DNA from: an uncultured Prevotella sp.
GTDB lineage: Bacteria; Bacteroidota; Bacteroidia; Bacteroidales; Bacteroidaceae
Direction: 5' to 3'
Length of the DNA: 23,268 bases
NCBI GenBank assembly: GCA_937877685.1
Contig: CALFGU010000205.1
Location: forward strand, 1 to 23,268
Positions within the stretch are counted from its first letter, which is position 1; each line of letters begins with the position of its first letter. Shown here in pieces: positions 1 through 6,822 of the stretch. Under the pieces are notes generated by a model. The model made no database searches. It had not been told where the DNA came from and worked only from the letters and a program-made list of their open reading frames with translations. The translations under genes and the position numbers were made by a program.

Positions 1-362
1 GCGTCGTGATGGTAGGAAAATCCGCGCTCGGGAGCGTCCAGCTGATGAGAGGACACGCCGATGTCCAGCAGAATGCCGTCCACCCCGTCGATGCCCAAAT
101 CGTCCAGCGCCTGACGCATATTCACAAAATTGGTCTGCACCAGCGTGGCAGGCAACCCCTGCAGCCGTGCACCCGCCGCCGCGATGGCGTCGGGGTCCTG
201 ATCCAGCGAGATAAGACGTCCCGTGGTCAAGCGGGAGGCAATAGCGTGGGAGTGGCCTCCCCCACCGGCGGTACCGTCAAGATAGATGCCGTCGGGACGA
301 ATCGCCAGCGCCTCTATGGTCTGTTCCAGCAGCACCGGAAGGTGATAGGTTTGTTCCGCCAT
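1..362 (-). CDS. rsmH: 16S rRNA (cytosine1402-N4)-methyltransferase RsmH, N-terminal part (runs off the left edge)
   Basis: RsmH uses S-adenosylmethionine to methylate N4 of C1402 in 16S rRNA in the cytoplasm. About 120 residues are present; the family is usually near 310, so the C-terminal two thirds lie outside the window. Visible are the N-terminal HLPVLLEQ-like start, the SAM-binding DGTAGGGGHS loop at about residues 30-39, LISLDQDPDAI after it, and DGILLDIGVSSHQLD near the window edge, all typical of RsmH. The ATG at 362 gives the expected N-terminus. It lies 25 bp downstream of an MraZ C-terminal segment, the standard mraZ-rsmH order of a division and cell wall cluster. The DNA is GC-rich and strong in CTG and GCG codons, unlike the Bacteroidota genes to the right, and the protein looks Firmicutes-like. 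It probably does not belong to the same genome as the rest of the window. Confidence 0.9.
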   Translation of the reverse strand, partial: MAEQTYHLPVLLEQTIEALAIRPDGIYLDGTAGGGGHSHAIASRLTTGRLISLDQDPDAIAAAGARLQGLPATLVQTNFVNMRQALDDLGIDGVDGILLDIGVSSHQLDAPERGFSYHHD

Positions 363-387
363 CGATGCCACCTCACTTACTCATTCA

Positions 388-822
388 TTAGAATCCGTAC
401 TTGATGAACTCTGCCTCAAGTTTATCGTCGGTCATATCCGCCATCTCCTCTTCGTAGACGGCGGGATTCCAGATCTCCGCGCGGCGACCGGCACCGATGA
501 TGAGACACGGCTTTTCCAGTCCGGCGTGGGCGATCAGATGCTTGTTCAGCAAAATGCGGCCCTGCGCGTCGGGGGTGACGTCCTCGGCGGACTCGGTCAC
601 CTTGCGCAGCAGCTTGCGGGTCTCGGCCATAGGCGCCTCGGCAATCTTCTGCAAGAGTTCGCGAGGCACGGGCGTTTCCTTATATTGGCGAATGGAGCGA
701 CGCGCCATGATGGCGTCGATAACGGGAGTGTCACTGTTGTTCATAGTTGTGTTTTCGTTTTGACAACTGCTGAGCGAAAGCGCTGCAGTTAAGGTTGATA
801 AGAGAATGGTTCGGAGTTTCAT
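388..822 (-). CDS. Hybrid ORF: nitroreductase-like lipoprotein N-terminus joined in frame to an MraZ C-terminus
   Basis: Residues 1-63 begin with a lipoprotein signal (hydrophobic stretch, lipobox LSSC, Cys at 20) followed by IDAIMARRSIRQYKETPVP, the conserved start of FMN nitroreductase domains. From about residue 64 the sequence changes to the C-terminal AbrB-like half of MraZ: PMAETRKLLRK, the DAQGR motif at 85-89, GLEKPCLIIGAGRRAEIW, then an acidic tail. MraZ is a cytoplasmic DNA-binding regulator and cannot work behind a lipoprotein signal, and the nitroreductase lacks most of its fold. The MraZ half sits immediately upstream of rsmH, as it should in a Firmicutes dcw cluster, while the lipoprotein half suits the Bacteroidota sequence to the right. 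The ORF is therefore best explained as two truncated genes joined by chance in frame, not as a functional fusion protein. Confidence 0.85.
   Translation of the reverse strand: MKLRTILLSTLTAALSLSSCQNENTTMNNSDTPVIDAIMARRSIRQYKETPVPRELLQKIAEAPMAETRKLLRKVTESAEDVTPDAQGRILLNKHLIAHAGLEKPCLIIGAGRRAEIWNPAVYEEEMADMTDDKLEAEFIKYGF
625..645. other. Probable chimeric junction between two genomes
   Basis: On the minus strand the protein changes from nitroreductase-like to MraZ-like between residues 60 and 66 of the hybrid ORF, which maps here. To the left, sequence is GC-rich and Firmicutes-like; to the right, composition and promoter style become Bacteroidota-like. No transposase, integrase or att-like repeat is visible at the switch, so an assembly join is more likely than biological insertion. 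Confidence 0.75.
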
Positions 823-1022
823 TTTCGGAAATCAGTTTTAGTAAAAACTATAAGTAACTTTATTTAAATTAAGTCTCAAAGAATTTAAATTGTAAGTAAC
901 TTAATTTTGGGAATTTCAGAAGTGCTAAAACTTCTTACGGCAAATATACGTAAAGAAATGAGAAATAGCATCTCCAAGGGCACTAAGAGTGTGGATTTCT
1001 TCACGTTTTTCTGCGCTCCACC

Positions 1023-1053
1023 TTTGCTCTATCCGCAAAAATGCGCATCTTTG
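1023..1053 (+). promoter_or_regulatory. Bacteroidota primary sigma promoter for the metallophosphoesterase gene
   Basis: TTTG at 1023-1026, 19 bases, then CATCTTTG at 1046-1053 match the TTTG/TAnnTTTG pattern with one mismatch in the -7 box. The start site would fall near 1060, shortly before the ATG at 1090. This argues against longer upstream starts in the same frame. Confidence 0.6.
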
Positions 1054-1089
1054 CAATCATTGAACCCAACTAAACTTGACTTTCGCCTC

Positions 1090-2226
1090 ATGCCCCTACT
1101 TCCCTTCATCTTGTTGCTCCTGATAATTGTGCCCGACGTCTATATTTGGTGGACTCACGTGCGCGGCAATGTTGCCACGGTGTGGAGCATCCTCTATTGG
1201 GTGCCCCTCTTACTGACCATCGGGGGCATAGGTTGCTTTGTCATGGGACATGCTGACCATTGGGTGTTGAAGGTCACCTTTTGCTTGTTCCTTTGTTGCT
1301 GCTTGCCCAAGATTTTCTTCATGGCGTTTGCCCTTGTTGGGCGGTTGTTGGGACTGCTTCACCCTGCGTGTGCCACGATTGGCGCATGGGTGGGAGTGGG
1401 TGTAGGATTGTTCACCTTTGGTCTGGCACTGTACGGTTTTCTTTGGGGATGGCAACGCCTGACGGTAAAAACCGAGCTCGTGGAGATTCAAAACCTGCCC
1501 CCAAGTTTTGAGGGATACAAGATTCTTCAAATCAGCGACCTGCATTTGGGTACCTTCGGAACGGACACGACTTACATTCACAAGATGGTGATGCGGGTGA
1601 ATGAACTACAACCGGACTTGATTGTCTTCACGGGCGACTTGGTGAACGTTTCCCCCGACGAACTCACGCCTTTTAAGGACCTCCTTTCGCGCCTTAGTGC
1701 GAGAGACGGCGTCTTCTCCATCATGGGCAATCATGACTATACGACGTATCACCCCGAGAAAGACCTCGGTGCCCGCATTGCGCAACTCCAAAGTGTGCAA
1801 CGGGAGATGGGGTGGCACTTGCTTCAAAATGAGGCGCACATTGTGCGTCGCGGGGCTGACTCCCTGGTCATCGTGGGGGTAGAAAACGTGGCGCGTCCGC
1901 CTTTCCCCAGTTATGGAGACTTGAAGCGGGCAATGCAAAACATTTCTAATGACGCCCCTGTCATTCTCCTCAGCCACGACCCCACACATTGGCGCCGCGA
2001 GGTGATTCCGCAACACCCTAATATCTCACTCACCCTCTCGGGACACACACATGCCATGCAATTTAAGTGTGCTGGTTTCTCGCCCTCCCAATGGATTTAC
2101 GACGAATGGGGCGGACATTACCGCGAAGGTGAGCAACACTTAATTGTCTCTACGGGTGCGGGGTCGAACATTCCCTTCCGCTTTGGCGCATGGCCCGAAG
2201 TGGTGATAATTGAACTCACACGCTGA
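1090..2226 (+). CDS. Membrane-anchored calcineurin-like metallophosphoesterase (YkuE/YaeI-type)
   Basis: The protein has 378 residues. The first ~130 contain about four hydrophobic membrane segments. The rest is a metal-dependent phosphoesterase domain with every signature motif in order: ISDLHLG (D-x-H), FTGDLVN (GD), MGNHDYT (GNHD), a histidine in LLSHDP, and LSGHTHAMQ (GHTH). These residues hold a dinuclear metal centre that hydrolyses phosphoester or pyrophosphate bonds. The substrate is unknown; relatives have been linked to lipid or envelope phosphoesters. The ATG at 1090 was preferred over a TTG at 907 because the extra 61 residues look unlike coding sequence and a promoter lies inside them. 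proA starts 53 bp downstream on the same strand with no terminator between, so the two are probably cotranscribed. Confidence 0.88.
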   Translation: MPLLPFILLLLIIVPDVYIWWTHVRGNVATVWSILYWVPLLLTIGGIGCFVMGHADHWVLKVTFCLFLCCCLPKIFFMAFALVGRLLGLLHPACATIGAWVGVGVGLFTFGLALYGFLWGWQRLTVKTELVEIQNLPPSFEGYKILQISDLHLGTFGTDTTYIHKMVMRVNELQPDLIVFTGDLVNVSPDELTPFKDLLSRLSARDGVFSIMGNHDYTTYHPEKDLGARIAQLQSVQREMGWHLLQNEAHIVRRGADSLVIVGVENVARPPFPSYGDLKRAMQNISNDAPVILLSHDPTHWRREVIPQHPNISLTLSGHTHAMQFKCAGFSPSQWIYDEWGGHYREGEQHLIVSTGAGSNIPFRFGAWPEVVIIELTR

Positions 2227-2279
2227 GGCGGGTGTGCCCCAACGCTTTTTACCCATACATCACACAATATATAATATAT

Positions 2280-3527
2280 ATGGACTTGACTCCCCTCTTT
2301 CAAGAAATCCGCTCTGCCAGTCGCGATTTGTTGTTGCTTAAGGCAGACGACATAAACCGCGTGTTGCGCTCCGTGGCTGATGCGATTGAGAACAATATGG
2401 ACATGCTTCTTTCTGCCAACCGCATGGACCTGGAACGCATGGATAAGTCGAACCCAAAGTACGACAGATTACAATTAACACCCTCCCGCTTAGAAGCCAT
2501 AGCGACAGACATGCGCAATGTGGCCAGTCTGCCCAACCCGCTGGGCAAAGTGTTGCTTGAAAATACGCTTCCTAATGGGCTTAGACTCCAAAAGACAGTT
2601 GTGCCCTTTGGCGTCATAGGCGTAATTTACGAAGCAAGACCCAATGTGAGTTTTGACGTATTCTCGCTTTGCATTAAGTCGGGCAGCGCCTGCGTGCTGA
2701 AAGGCGGGAGCGACGCTGAGAGTTCGAACCGCGCCATTGTGAGTCTTATCGAAAAAGTGCTTACCGATGAAGGACTGAATCCGCGCCTTGTCACCCTACT
2801 TCCTTCCGACCGTGAGGCCACTACGGCACTTCTTCATGCGCGCGGATGGGTAGATCTCATCATTCCGCGAGGCAGTAGCAACCTCATTAACTTTGTGCGC
2901 TCGGAGGCAAGTATTCCCGTGATTGAAACTGGAGCAGGAGTGTGTCACACATTTATTGATGCCAGCGCCAACCTTGACTTTGCCCGTCGCATTGCGGTCA
3001 ATGCCAAGACGCGAAGGGTGAGTGTGTGCAACGCCCTTGACTGCCTGCTCATTCATCGCGACAGACTTGCGGACTTGCCTGAAATCTGCGCACCAATGGC
3101 CGACCATCGTGTCATTATTTATGCAGACGCGCCCGCGCGTGACGTGCTTGCGGGGCATTATCCCGCGGAACTGTTGGAATTGCTTCCCGAAGGAGCGTAC
3201 GGCACGGAGTATTTGGACTACAAGATGTCCGTCTGCACCGTGGAGAGCGTTGATGACGCCATCGCGCATATCGCTCAATATGGGTCGGGACACAGTGAGT
3301 GTATCGTGAGTGAGGATGAAGCGGCAATCCGTCGATTCCAAAGTTTGGTAGATGCCGCTTGCGTGTACGTCAATGCCCCCACCTCGTTCACGGATGGCGC
3401 ACAGTTCGGACTCGGAGCAGAAATCGGAATCAGCACTCAGAAACTCCATGCCCGCGGACCGATGGCGCTGGAAGAAATCTGCACTTACAAGTGGATTATT
3501 CGTGGCGAGGGACAAGTAAGAGCATAA
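2280..3527 (+). CDS. proA: Gamma-glutamyl phosphate reductase (glutamate-5-semialdehyde dehydrogenase)
   Basis: ProA reduces gamma-glutamyl phosphate with NADPH to glutamate-5-semialdehyde, the second step of proline biosynthesis, in the cytoplasm. The 415 residues match the usual ~417. Recognisable blocks are VPFGVIGVIYEARPNV, IKSGSACVLKGGSDA, DLIIPRGSSNLINFV and the catalytic-cysteine segment NAKTRRVSVCNALDCLL; the C-terminus carries GLGAEIGISTQKLHARGPM. The ATG at 2280 gives the standard N-terminus; the in-frame GTG at 2232 would add 16 residues from an AT-rich spacer. No proB (glutamate kinase) is adjacent, so the pathway is split in this genome. It probably shares a transcript with the upstream phosphoesterase and ends at the hairpin starting at 3592. 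Confidence 0.96.
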   Translation: MDLTPLFQEIRSASRDLLLLKADDINRVLRSVADAIENNMDMLLSANRMDLERMDKSNPKYDRLQLTPSRLEAIATDMRNVASLPNPLGKVLLENTLPNGLRLQKTVVPFGVIGVIYEARPNVSFDVFSLCIKSGSACVLKGGSDAESSNRAIVSLIEKVLTDEGLNPRLVTLLPSDREATTALLHARGWVDLIIPRGSSNLINFVRSEASIPVIETGAGVCHTFIDASANLDFARRIAVNAKTRRVSVCNALDCLLIHRDRLADLPEICAPMADHRVIIYADAPARDVLAGHYPAELLELLPEGAYGTEYLDYKMSVCTVESVDDAIAHIAQYGSGHSECIVSEDEAAIRRFQSLVDAACVYVNAPTSFTDGAQFGLGAEIGISTQKLHARGPMALEEICTYKWIIRGEGQVRA

Positions 3528-3591
3528 AAAATGCCCCCACATCTCTAATCAAGACACACAAGACCCACAATTATATAAATATTCGCACCTC

Positions 3592-3629
3592 AAGTCCGAC
3601 TCCATCCCAACGAGTTGGACTTCTTTTTT
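3592..3629 (+). terminator. Rho-independent terminator after proA
   Basis: AAGTCCGACTC (3592-3602) pairs with GAGTTGGACTT (3612-3622) over 11 bp, including one G-T pair, with a 9-base loop and then a T-rich run. It ends the phosphoesterase-proA transcript and isolates dnaK. Confidence 0.85.
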
Positions 3630-3670
3630 ACCCTCGCTCCACACTTTTTCTAAAAAAACGCCCTAAAAGT

Positions 3671-3706
3671 CTGCCAAAACTGTCAGTTTTCTGCCATTTT
3701 TGACAG
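3671..3706 (+). promoter_or_regulatory. Tandem palindromic sites upstream of dnaK (candidate activator sites)
   Basis: Two 16-bp sites have the same plan, CTGCCA-N4-TGWCAG: CTGCCAAAACTGTCAG at 3671-3686 and CTGCCATTTTTGACAG at 3691-3706. They are exactly 20 bp apart, two helical turns, with centres about 98 and 78 bp upstream of the predicted sigma-54 start. This is the placement expected of an enhancer-binding protein dimer pair. The binding protein is not encoded in the window. Confidence 0.6.
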
Positions 3707-3749
3707 GTTTTTCAAAAAAAATTGCTCAGGAAACTCAAATTTCCATTTT

Positions 3750-3766
3750 TTGGCACGCTATTTGCT
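3750..3766 (+). promoter_or_regulatory. Sigma-54 (RpoN) -24/-12 promoter of dnaK
   Basis: TTGGCACGCTATTTGCT matches YTGGCACGRNNNTTGCW at every defined position except the R, with the invariant GG (3752-3753) and GC (3764-3765) separated by exactly 10 bp. The start would be near 3777, giving a leader of about 63 bases. No well-placed TTTG/TAnnTTTG promoter competes in this interval. Confidence 0.75.
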
Positions 3767-3839
3767 AATTATATAGGCAGAAACCCGAAAGGGATAACCC
3801 CAAAAGAAAATATTAACAATTAAAATAAAAAAAACTATT

Positions 3840-5759
3840 ATGGGAAAGATTATTGGTATTGACCTCGGTACGACTAACTCTTGTGTATCTGTATTTGAAG
3901 GTAACGAACCTGTTGTAATTACGAATGCTGAAGGTAAGCGCACGACTCCTTCAATCGTGGCTTTCGTAGAAGGTGGCGAACGCAAAGTGGGTGATCCTGC
4001 AAAGCGTCAGGCTATCACAAACCCCAAGCGCACTATTTATTCAATCAAGCGCTTCATGGGTGAAACTTATGACCAGGTAGCGAAGGAAGTTTCACGTATG
4101 CCTTACGACGTAGTGAAGGGCGAGAACAACACTCCCCGTGTTGCTATCGACGGTCGTAATTACACTCCCCAGGAAATCTCAGCGATGGTGCTTCAGAAGA
4201 TGAAGAAGACTGCTGAAGATTACCTTGGTCAGGAAGTTACGGATGCTGTTATCACCGTTCCTGCTTACTTCTCTGACTCACAACGTCAGGCTACAAAGGA
4301 AGCGGGTCAGATTGCTGGTCTTAACGTACAGCGTATCGTGAATGAACCTACTGCTGCTGCGCTTGCTTACGGTATTGACAAGGCACACAAGGATATGAAG
4401 ATTGCTGTCTTTGACCTTGGTGGTGGTACGTTCGATATTTCTATCCTCGAGTTCGGTGGTGGCGTGTTTGAAGTACTTTCTACAAACGGTGACACACACC
4501 TCGGTGGTGACGACTTTGACCAGGTGATCATTGACTGGCTCGTTTCTGAATTTAAGGCAGAAGAAGGCGTTGACCTCTCACTCGACCCCATGGCAATGCA
4601 ACGCTTGAAGGAGGCTGCAGAAAAGGCGAAGTGTGAACTCTCAAGCTCTGCTGCTACAGAGATTAACCTCCCCTACATCACAGCAACTGCTTCTGGTCCT
4701 AAGCACCTCGTGCGCAACTTGACTCGTGCAAAGTTCGAACAACTCGCTCACAACCTCATCCAGGCTTGTAAGGTTCCTTGCGAACAGGCACTCCGCGACG
4801 CTGGTATCTCAAAGTCTGAAATCGATGAAGTCATCCTCGTAGGTGGTTCTACTCGTATCCCCGCTATCCAGCAGCTCGTTGAAGACTTCTTCGGTAAGGC
4901 TCCTTCTAAGGGCGTAAACCCCGACGAAGTAGTAGCAGTTGGTGCTTCTATTCAGGGTGCTATCTTGAACAAGGAAGAAGGTGTGGGCGACATTGTGCTT
5001 CTCGACGTTACTCCCCTCTCAATGGGTATCGAAACTCTCGGCGGTGTGATGACAAAGCTCATCGAAGCAAACGCTACTATTCCTTGTAAGAAGAGCCAGG
5101 TGTTCTCAACTGCTGAAGACAATCAGCCAGAAGTTACTATCCATGTGCTTCAGGGTGAACGTCCTATGGCAGCTCAGAACAAGTCTATCGGTCGCTTCAA
5201 CCTCGCAGGTATTGCTCCCGCTCGTCGCGGTGTGCCCCAGATCGAAGTTACTTTCGACATCGACGCTAACGGTATCCTCAAGGTTTCAGCAAAAGACAAG
5301 GCAACAGGTAAGGAACAGACTATCCGCATCGAAGCTTCTTCTGGTCTCAGCCAGGAAGAAATTGACCGCATGAAGGCTGAAGCAGAAGCAAATGCAGAAG
5401 CTGACAAGAAGGAAGCAGAACGTATTGCGAAGATCAACCAGGCAGACTCTATGATTTTCCAGACTGAAACGCAGCTTCAGGAACTCGGCGACAAGCTTCC
5501 CGCAGACAAGAAGGTCCCCATCGAAGCAGCCCTCTCTAAGCTCAAGGATGCACACAAGGCACAGGATGTAACTGCCATCGACGCAGCCATCGCTGAACTC
5601 AACACAGCATTCCAGGCTGCAAGCGCAGAAATGTACAGCCAAGCAGGTGCACAGCCCGGTCCCGACGCTGGCTTCAACGCCGGCGGTGCCGACCAAAGCG
5701 CTTCACAGAAGCCTGGCAAGGAAAACATCCAGGATGCTGACTTTGAAGAAGTGAAGTAA
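3840..5759 (+). CDS. dnaK: Chaperone DnaK (Hsp70)
   Basis: DnaK is the cytoplasmic ATP-driven Hsp70 that binds unfolded segments and works with DnaJ and GrpE. All 639 residues are present. The nucleotide-binding domain has the phosphate-1 loop GIDLGTTNSCVSVFEG at residues 4-19, VFDLGGGTFDISILE near 195-210 and VILVGGSTRIPAIQQLV near 335. The substrate-binding part has EVTIHVLQGERPMA and DIDANGILKVSAKDKATG, then a helical lid, a Gln/Ala/Gly-rich linker and the conserved acidic end DADFEEVK. Strong preference for GGT, CGT, CTC and AAG codons indicates high expression. dnaJ and grpE are not adjacent, so it is monocistronic, between the hairpin at 3592 and that at 5784. Transcription probably starts at the sigma-54-type promoter at 3750, unusual for a main Hsp70 gene. 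Confidence 0.98.
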   Translation: MGKIIGIDLGTTNSCVSVFEGNEPVVITNAEGKRTTPSIVAFVEGGERKVGDPAKRQAITNPKRTIYSIKRFMGETYDQVAKEVSRMPYDVVKGENNTPRVAIDGRNYTPQEISAMVLQKMKKTAEDYLGQEVTDAVITVPAYFSDSQRQATKEAGQIAGLNVQRIVNEPTAAALAYGIDKAHKDMKIAVFDLGGGTFDISILEFGGGVFEVLSTNGDTHLGGDDFDQVIIDWLVSEFKAEEGVDLSLDPMAMQRLKEAAEKAKCELSSSAATEINLPYITATASGPKHLVRNLTRAKFEQLAHNLIQACKVPCEQALRDAGISKSEIDEVILVGGSTRIPAIQQLVEDFFGKAPSKGVNPDEVVAVGASIQGAILNKEEGVGDIVLLDVTPLSMGIETLGGVMTKLIEANATIPCKKSQVFSTAEDNQPEVTIHVLQGERPMAAQNKSIGRFNLAGIAPARRGVPQIEVTFDIDANGILKVSAKDKATGKEQTIRIEASSGLSQEEIDRMKAEAEANAEADKKEAERIAKINQADSMIFQTETQLQELGDKLPADKKVPIEAALSKLKDAHKAQDVTAIDAAIAELNTAFQAASAEMYSQAGAQPGPDAGFNAGGADQSASQKPGKENIQDADFEEVK

Positions 5760-5783
5760 TCAAAATATTACGAATATGAAGTT

Positions 5784-5822
5784 AAATCAGGGTGCTACGA
5801 TGAGTGGCACCCTGATTTTTTA
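5784..5822 (+). terminator. Rho-independent terminator after dnaK
   Basis: AATCAGGGTGC (5785-5795) and GCACCCTGATT (5807-5817) form a perfect GC-containing stem with an 11-base loop, followed by a T run. It starts 25 bases after the dnaK stop codon. Confidence 0.9.
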
Positions 5823-5889
5823 TAGTATCTACAACTAAGGATTGAGGGTTGAAACAACGAGTCCTTATGGTCTATGAAACTTAAAGTAA

Positions 5890-5926
5890 TATTGTGCATC
5901 GCATAAGAAATATAAGATGCACAATA
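5890..5926. repeat. Perfect 11-bp inverted repeat in the dnaK-DUF2975 gap
   Basis: TATTGTGCATC (5890-5900) is followed 15 bases later by its exact complement GATGCACAATA (5916-5926). There is no T run of terminator type, and the word ATAAGAAATA recurs beside the second arm. The rest of the 5823-6039 gap is AT-rich with no ORF I would support. It could be an RNA hairpin or remnant of a small repeat. Confidence 0.4.
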
Positions 5927-6039
5927 AGAAATACAAGCAGCTGTATCAGATATATAAGGCGTCAGATGTTAGGAATAAGGATTGTCATCATAGATTTTAT
6001 AAAATTTTATTGTTTTTCGATAAATTATTTATGTTTTTC

Positions 6040-6070
6040 TTTGTTTGTTAAAAATTAATGCATACTTTTG
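6040..6070 (+). promoter_or_regulatory. Bacteroidota primary sigma promoter of the DUF2975-HTH operon
   Basis: TTTG at 6040-6043, 19 bases, then TACTTTTG at 6063-6070 is an exact TTTG-N19-TAnnTTTG match. The start should fall near 6076, inside the palindrome at 6073-6089. Confidence 0.8.
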
Positions 6071-6072
6071 CA

Positions 6073-6089
6073 TTATCGTTAAACGATAA
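6073..6089 (+). promoter_or_regulatory. Palindromic operator overlapping the start site of the DUF2975-HTH operon
   Basis: TTATCGTTAAACGATAA is a perfect palindrome around a central base. A weaker second copy, ATTGTTAAACATT, lies at 6096-6108; the shared GTTAAAC words are 21 bp apart, two helical turns. Position over the start site suggests repression, plausibly by the small HTH protein encoded second in the operon. Confidence 0.6.
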
Positions 6090-6122
6090 ATAAATATTGT
6101 TAAACATTTATATAATACTACT

Positions 6123-6812
6123 ATGAAAAAAATGACATCAGAAAAGAAGGTAACATGGATCTTTAATAGTATTGCGATCCTGTTGACTTTAGCGCTCATT
6201 GTTACTGTACACTACGTTCAAGCGTCATTCGGTTTGCCGACTTTGGTGCTTTATGCGTGCTTCATGCCTTTCTTGATAGGCGGACTCACACTTATTTACA
6301 AATTGATGAAGAAGACCAAGTGGAAAGATACAATTGAGGAGATGGATAAAAAAGCTGAAATCGAGGAAGTGAAATCAAAGCCTATCCCAGGTATCTTTGG
6401 GTTGGCATTATTTGTAATTATATGCGTAGGCCATTCCATATCTTCAGGAATTAGCGTGGTTGAGGAAATCCTTTTTACCCATTATGAGCAAGTCTATTTA
6501 ATCAACGAACTCCTACCTAACTGCGTCGGAATCTCTACCTTACTCATCTGCAGTGTTCTTATTGCCATAATTGCATACAACGTATATAAAAAGAATATTT
6601 TCACTTATACCAACGCCAAATTGATTTACAGCATTGGAGCCATCATTATTATTAGCGTCATCATACAAAACCATTATTGGGATGTTACAACGATGCTTCC
6701 TAATGATTCGGTTGCTATTAATTTTAGCTTACTTGGGGTATTTATTTTATTCTTTGGAAGAGTCTTCAATATAGGTGCGAAGATTAAAGAAGAACAGGAC
6801 TTAACTATCTAA
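6123..6812 (+). CDS. DUF2975 family membrane protein
   Basis: The protein has 229 residues with a charged start, two hydrophobic segments at about 12-34 and 38-58, a charged cytoplasmic stretch at 62-88, and four more hydrophobic segments at about 91-112, 133-155, 167-185 and 197-217. The end, FGRVFNIGAKIKEEQDLTI, is the signature DUF2975 tail. The biochemical function of the family is unknown. It is characteristically encoded just before a small YozG-type HTH regulator, as here with a 10-bp gap, and the pair resembles a membrane sensor or inhibitor with its transcription factor. The gene is AT-rich compared with its neighbours, which may point to acquisition by transfer. An exact housekeeping promoter and a palindromic operator precede it. 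Confidence 0.85.
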   Translation: MKKMTSEKKVTWIFNSIAILLTLALIVTVHYVQASFGLPTLVLYACFMPFLIGGLTLIYKLMKKTKWKDTIEEMDKKAEIEEVKSKPIPGIFGLALFVIICVGHSISSGISVVEEILFTHYEQVYLINELLPNCVGISTLLICSVLIAIIAYNVYKKNIFTYTNAKLIYSIGAIIIISVIIQNHYWDVTTMLPNDSVAINFSLLGVFILFFGRVFNIGAKIKEEQDLTI

Positions 6813-6822
6813 AAAAAGACTT

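Noticed and set aside
388..822. Genuine nitroreductase-MraZ fusion protein
   Set aside because: A secreted lipoprotein signal on a DNA-binding regulator makes no sense, both halves are truncated, and composition changes at the switch point.
907..1089. N-terminal extension of the metallophosphoesterase from a TTG at 907
   Set aside because: The 61 extra residues resemble no domain, include a predicted promoter at 1023-1053, and the ATG at 1090 gives a proper membrane start.
2796..3542. Reverse open frame of 248 codons opposite proA
   Set aside because: proA is complete and conserved on the forward strand; the reverse frame has no domain and runs into the proA 3' gap.
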